A stretch of DNA of 16,586 nucleotides. Origin: Marine Group II euryarchaeote MED-G33 (GTDB lineage: Archaea > Thermoplasmatota > Poseidoniia > Poseidoniales > Thalassarchaeaceae). The translations under genes were made by a program, and so were the position numbers. The stretch is taken from contig CATISE010000083.1 in the NCBI GenBank assembly GCA_949538655.1, forward strand, positions 1 through 16,586. The letters run 5' to 3'. The stretch's first letter is position 1; every line of letters begins with the position of its first letter. Below, piece by piece: positions 13,936 through 16,586 of the stretch. The notes under the pieces are model-generated. The model was not told where the DNA came from and searched no databases. It was given only the letters and a program-made list of their open reading frames with translations.

Positions 13936-15633
13936 TTAGTGAATTTCACGCCAAATTCGTTCAGCGAGTGCACGACCAATCCCTTCGACTGCGGCCAAAT
14001 CTTCTTGGCTGGCATGATTGATTCCTTTCCGTCCTCCGAAATGCCGCAGAAGTGCCTGTAGACGTTTTGCACCGAGTCCATCGACCGCTTCGAGAGGGTC
14101 GGCCAAACCCTTCCGCCCGCGTCGCTTGCGGTGGAAATTGTTGACAAAACGATGCGCTTCATCACGTGCGAAAACAAGGACCCGCCCACGACGATCTAGG
14201 ACGATATCCTCACGATCCATCCGATGAATGGTTTCCTCTCGCTTTGCCAGGGATGCCAAAGGAATCTGTTCTACTAAATTCAATTCAAGGAGCAGATTGT
14301 GAATTTCATTGAGATGAACCAACCCCCCATCGATGAGCAAAAGGTCTGGCCATTCCTCTTGTCGTTTAACCCATCTTTCAACCACGTGTCGCATCATTCG
14401 CACATCATCCATGGAAGAATCCTTCACCGTGTAGGTTCGATACGATTTCTTGTCCGGCCGGCCATTTCGCAGACAGACACTGGCCCCCACACGCTCCTCT
14501 CCCTGCAATTGTGCCATATCGAAGCAGACAATGTGATTCAATGTGTCAACTCCGAGGACTTGTGCTCCATCGGTGGCTGCTCTTTGCTCTAGGCTGCCGC
14601 TTTCCTTGAGTTGATTCCGCATCAGTTGCGCTTCGGCATTGGCATCAGCCATCCGACGTAATTTGGTCAATTCTCCTCGTTGCGGATTCCGCACCTCGAC
14701 TTTTGCTCCTCGACGTTCTGTCAACCAAGATTCCATCCATTCTCCAATCGGAGAAGGCACGAGAATGGTCTTGGGTGGTTTGCGTCGATCATAGTGTTCG
14801 GAAAGAACACGACAAACCGATTCTGTGACATCACCACGATGCATCAATGGGTACTGTGATTGACCGACAATCATCCCCTTTTCTGCGGACAGCAAAACAA
14901 TGGTTGCCAAGTCACCCTGGTTTGCAAAACCAACCGCATCACACTCTTGATAGAATCGTGAGTGAATGACTTGCTGCGCGAGTGTTTGCTGTACCGCAGC
15001 GATCAAATCACGACTTCTAGCCGCAGCTTCATATTGCAGATTGTTGCTATACGTATCCATCTCTTGTTGGAGGTTTTTGATGAGCAACAGTGCATCCCCA
15101 TCAAGAACACTCTCAACCGCCTTGATTCGTTGTGCATAATCGTCCGTTTCAGCAGATTCAATGTAACCAAAGGGGAGGTTGTCACGATTGTCTCGAATTC
15201 CAAAAAAACGCCTGAGCAACTTGATGACTTGCTTGGCTGCCTTTGCATCCGAAAAAGGACCCCATCGCTTTGCATCCTTGGGTGGGTTGCGGGTGTAGAG
15301 GATTCGAGGGTTCTCATGTGTACTCAGAGCGATGAACGGATAGGACTTGTCGTCTTTCAGCAATGAATTGTAGCGAGGTTTGTGTTCACGAATGAGTTGT
15401 CGTTCAAGGATAAGCGCCTCATTGGGAGTACCGGTGACGATACAGTCGACACGGTCTGCTTTGCTGACGAGTGTCGGAATCATCGAACGATCTGGATTCT
15501 TGGCGAAGTAAGAACGAACCCTGTCCTGTAGGCTTGTGGCCTTGCCCACATACAGGACCCGCCCAGCGTCTGTTCTGAACAGGTAGACACCTGGTTGGGG
15601 CGGAAGGTGCAGTGTCTTCGGGTCAACGGGCAA
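13936..15633 (-). CDS. uvrC: UvrC excinuclease subunit lacking the iron-sulphur cysteine cluster
   Basis: UvrC makes the two incisions around DNA lesions in UvrABC nucleotide excision repair. This 565-residue protein has the GIY-YIG nuclease (PGVYLF 14-19, LYVGKA 27-32, catalytic Glu77 in ILERQLIREHKPRYN), a UVR motif for UvrB contact (about 198-211, LQYEAAARSRDL), the RNase H-like nuclease with Asp372 (CFDMAQLQG), Asp409/410, Asp435 (LLLIDGG) and His494 (DEAHRF), and a C-terminal double helix-hairpin-helix (about 511-565). The segment after GPFSDAKAAKQVIKLLRRFF, where other UvrCs carry four Cys for a [4Fe-4S] cluster, has none and is shortened (145-165); the five Cys present are elsewhere (64, 231, 274, 370, 387). 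The start is TTG 15633, since a stop codon lies two codons upstream and GAGGT sits 6 nt before it. uvrA and uvrB are not in the window. Confidence 0.95.
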   Translation of the reverse strand: MPVDPKTLHLPPQPGVYLFRTDAGRVLYVGKATSLQDRVRSYFAKNPDRSMIPTLVSKADRVDCIVTGTPNEALILERQLIREHKPRYNSLLKDDKSYPFIALSTHENPRILYTRNPPKDAKRWGPFSDAKAAKQVIKLLRRFFGIRDNRDNLPFGYIESAETDDYAQRIKAVESVLDGDALLLIKNLQQEMDTYSNNLQYEAAARSRDLIAAVQQTLAQQVIHSRFYQECDAVGFANQGDLATIVLLSAEKGMIVGQSQYPLMHRGDVTESVCRVLSEHYDRRKPPKTILVPSPIGEWMESWLTERRGAKVEVRNPQRGELTKLRRMADANAEAQLMRNQLKESGSLEQRAATDGAQVLGVDTLNHIVCFDMAQLQGEERVGASVCLRNGRPDKKSYRTYTVKDSSMDDVRMMRHVVERWVKRQEEWPDLLLIDGGLVHLNEIHNLLLELNLVEQIPLASLAKREETIHRMDREDIVLDRRGRVLVFARDEAHRFVNNFHRKRRGRKGLADPLEAVDGLGAKRLQALLRHFGGRKGINHASQEDLAAVEGIGRALAERIWREIH

Positions 15634-15639
15634 TGTTCA

Positions 15640-15644
15640 ACCTC
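15640..15644 (-). promoter_or_regulatory. Ribosome binding site fixing the TTG start of uvrC
   Basis: On the minus strand GAGGT is followed by 6 nt (TGAACA) and TTG at 15633. An in-frame TGA occupies 15639-15637, so no start further upstream is possible. Confidence 0.6.
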
Positions 15645-15688
15645 AGTCTGTCGCATCCGCCATGGTGAATCAACCCTCTGCCCAAGAC

Positions 15689-15694
15689 AGGTGA
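15689..15694 (+). promoter_or_regulatory. Ribosome binding site of the winged-helix/STAND NTPase gene
   Basis: AGGTGA lies 6 nt before ATG 15701 and matches the archaeal Shine-Dalgarno core. It favours 15701 over the in-frame ATG at 15728. An in-frame TGA (15692-15694) blocks any earlier start. Confidence 0.6.
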
Positions 15695-15700
15695 AGTGTC

Positions 15701-16586
15701 ATGTGCAAAGGGGACCCCCGCTGTTTCATGCTGCCCGAGTCACAGGCGCGTATCTTGCGCCTTCTCGCGAGGTATCCAGATGAACTGGTCGAGGCTTGGG
15801 ATGTGCCGCGGGAACTCTCTCTACCGGGTTTGTCAGAGTCGCTTGGATTGGTTCGCAGTGCGCTACATGAACCATTGAAGGCCCTCGAAGAGGAAGGTCT
15901 CGTCCAAACCCGCACAGCACATGTAATCGGAGGAGGTTCTCGCAAGCGAACCGTCATCCATCTGACATCCAAAGGTCGTCAACAAGCGTCGGCATTGGTC
16001 ACAACGGCTGGCCATTCAATGGAGATTGAGTCAACAGACGGTTTGCATGGTAGAGAATCTGAACTCAAGCAGATTGAATCCGCGCTCGCAGAGGGATCGG
16101 TTGTTCTGACAGGAATGCCAGGGATTGGCAAGACCGCCTTGCTACAGACACTACCTTCGCGTTACGTGGCAATGGATGCCTCAATGGACGCCAAGATGTT
16201 GGTCGAAGCATGGCTTGAGATCGATGATGCTCCCATCGATTTAGATGCCCAGATTGAATTGGTTTCCGAATCGTCTGAAACACTTGTTGTCGATGAGGTA
16301 CAAGACGTCCACTCGCGGCATCAGCAGGCGGTATATGCGCTTCTCAATGGTTTGATTCAATCCAAGGTAAAGGTCGCGATTGGGATGCGTGCACCATGTC
16401 CATTTGACAATCCCATTACACTCACAGGAATCGATGCTGAAGCAGGTCACAAGTTGCTTGGAGACGGTGTCGATTCAGAGATGGCTGCAGATGTTTGTGA
16501 AGCACTCGACGGTCCCCCCCTCGCACTTCATCTGTGGTCGCCTTCCGATGACCTTCCAGAAGCCAGTGACGCGGTCCAATCCTTCG
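15701..16586 (+). CDS. Winged-helix/STAND-type NTPase, N-terminal part (3' end outside window)
   Basis: The frame is open from ATG 15701 to the window end, 295 residues visible. Residues about 10-95 form a winged-helix DNA-binding-type domain (ESQARILRLLARYP, VRSALHEPLKALEEEGLVQT, then a Gly/Arg wing and VIHLTSKGRQQA), close to MarR/ArsR-like readers. A P-loop NTPase follows: Walker A GMPGIGKTALL (138-148), Walker B TLVVDEVQDV (194-203), a sensor-like Arg in AIGMRAP, and GPPLALHLW (281-289), the GxP motif that marks STAND ATPases such as MalT, AfsR and NB-ARC proteins. STAND proteins are signal-sensing switches that usually have C-terminal repeats; that part would lie beyond the window. It may act as a transcriptional regulator or defence-type sensor. 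It is divergent from uvrC with a 67-nt gap and has its own GGTGA site. Confidence 0.85.
   Translation, partial: MCKGDPRCFMLPESQARILRLLARYPDELVEAWDVPRELSLPGLSESLGLVRSALHEPLKALEEEGLVQTRTAHVIGGGSRKRTVIHLTSKGRQQASALVTTAGHSMEIESTDGLHGRESELKQIESALAEGSVVLTGMPGIGKTALLQTLPSRYVAMDASMDAKMLVEAWLEIDDAPIDLDAQIELVSESSETLVVDEVQDVHSRHQQAVYALLNGLIQSKVKVAIGMRAPCPFDNPITLTGIDAEAGHKLLGDGVDSEMAADVCEALDGPPLALHLWSPSDDLPEASDAVQSF

Noticed and set aside
13929..13939. CTAAC-G-GTTAG inverted repeat over the stops of the surface protein and uvrC genes
   Set aside because: The arms are only 5 bp and a one-base loop cannot fold. It follows from two facing TAA codons and is likely chance.
14962..15366. A 134-codon plus-strand frame within uvrC
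   Set aside because: uvrC is intact from start to stop with all catalytic residues on the minus strand.
15634..15700. TATA box search between uvrC and the STAND NTPase gene
   Set aside because: No convincing A/T-rich element at a suitable distance was found; only the two ribosome binding sites are supported.
1..16586. Mobile elements, CRISPR arrays, tRNA or rRNA genes
   Set aside because: No transposase or integrase motif, no regularly spaced repeats, and no cloverleaf-type or rRNA-like sequence was noticed in the short gaps between genes.

Overview
This is most likely a chromosomal fragment of a planktonic euryarchaeon, with Marine Group II (Ca. Poseidoniales) the best guess. The archaeal evidence is a Taw2-type wybutosine enzyme, leaderless-looking starts with an A/T-rich box about 27 nt upstream, and GGTGA-type ribosome binding sites. 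Acidic, Ca-binding-repeat and single-span surface proteins, together with bacterial-type genes (oligoribonuclease, UvrC, CdsA), fit Marine Group II. Lineage is inferred from gene style alone; there is no rRNA marker. No tRNA, rRNA, CRISPR array, insertion sequence or phage gene was seen. No stretch over 300 bases lacks a gene; the longest gap is about 110 bases.

Layout: 15 protein genes, of which the first (1-390) and last (15701-16586) run off the window. (1) 1-2413: a partial unknown protein, a four-span membrane protein and an MFS exporter. (2) 2500-4497: oligoribonuclease, a JAMM/MPN+ metalloprotease and an acidic protein with a Trp-rich tail. (3) 4501-9014: four extracytoplasmic proteins in a row: a thioredoxin-fold lipoprotein, a thrombospondin-type-3 Ca-binding membrane protein, a membrane-anchored CocE/S15-type hydrolase and a membrane-anchored cyclophilin. 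(4) 9003-10888: CdsA-type cytidylyltransferase downstream of taw2 on the minus strand. (5) 10942-13932: a 996-residue type I surface protein of unknown function. (6) 13936-16586: UvrC, divergent from a winged-helix/STAND NTPase.

Gene order is strikingly alternating. Strand switches at 12 of 14 junctions, giving six convergent and six divergent pairs. All convergent pairs are 16 nt apart or less, or overlap. In three divergent pairs one A/T-rich element lies midway between the two start codons, suggesting shared bidirectional core promoters and leaderless mRNAs. Genes therefore seem to be expressed mostly one by one; functional links are through compartment (secreted-protein folding, redox and processing at the cell surface) rather than operons. 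The main anomalies are a UvrC without its iron-sulphur cysteines, a thioredoxin-like protein with CxxxC instead of CxxC, and possible hairpins at two start codons.
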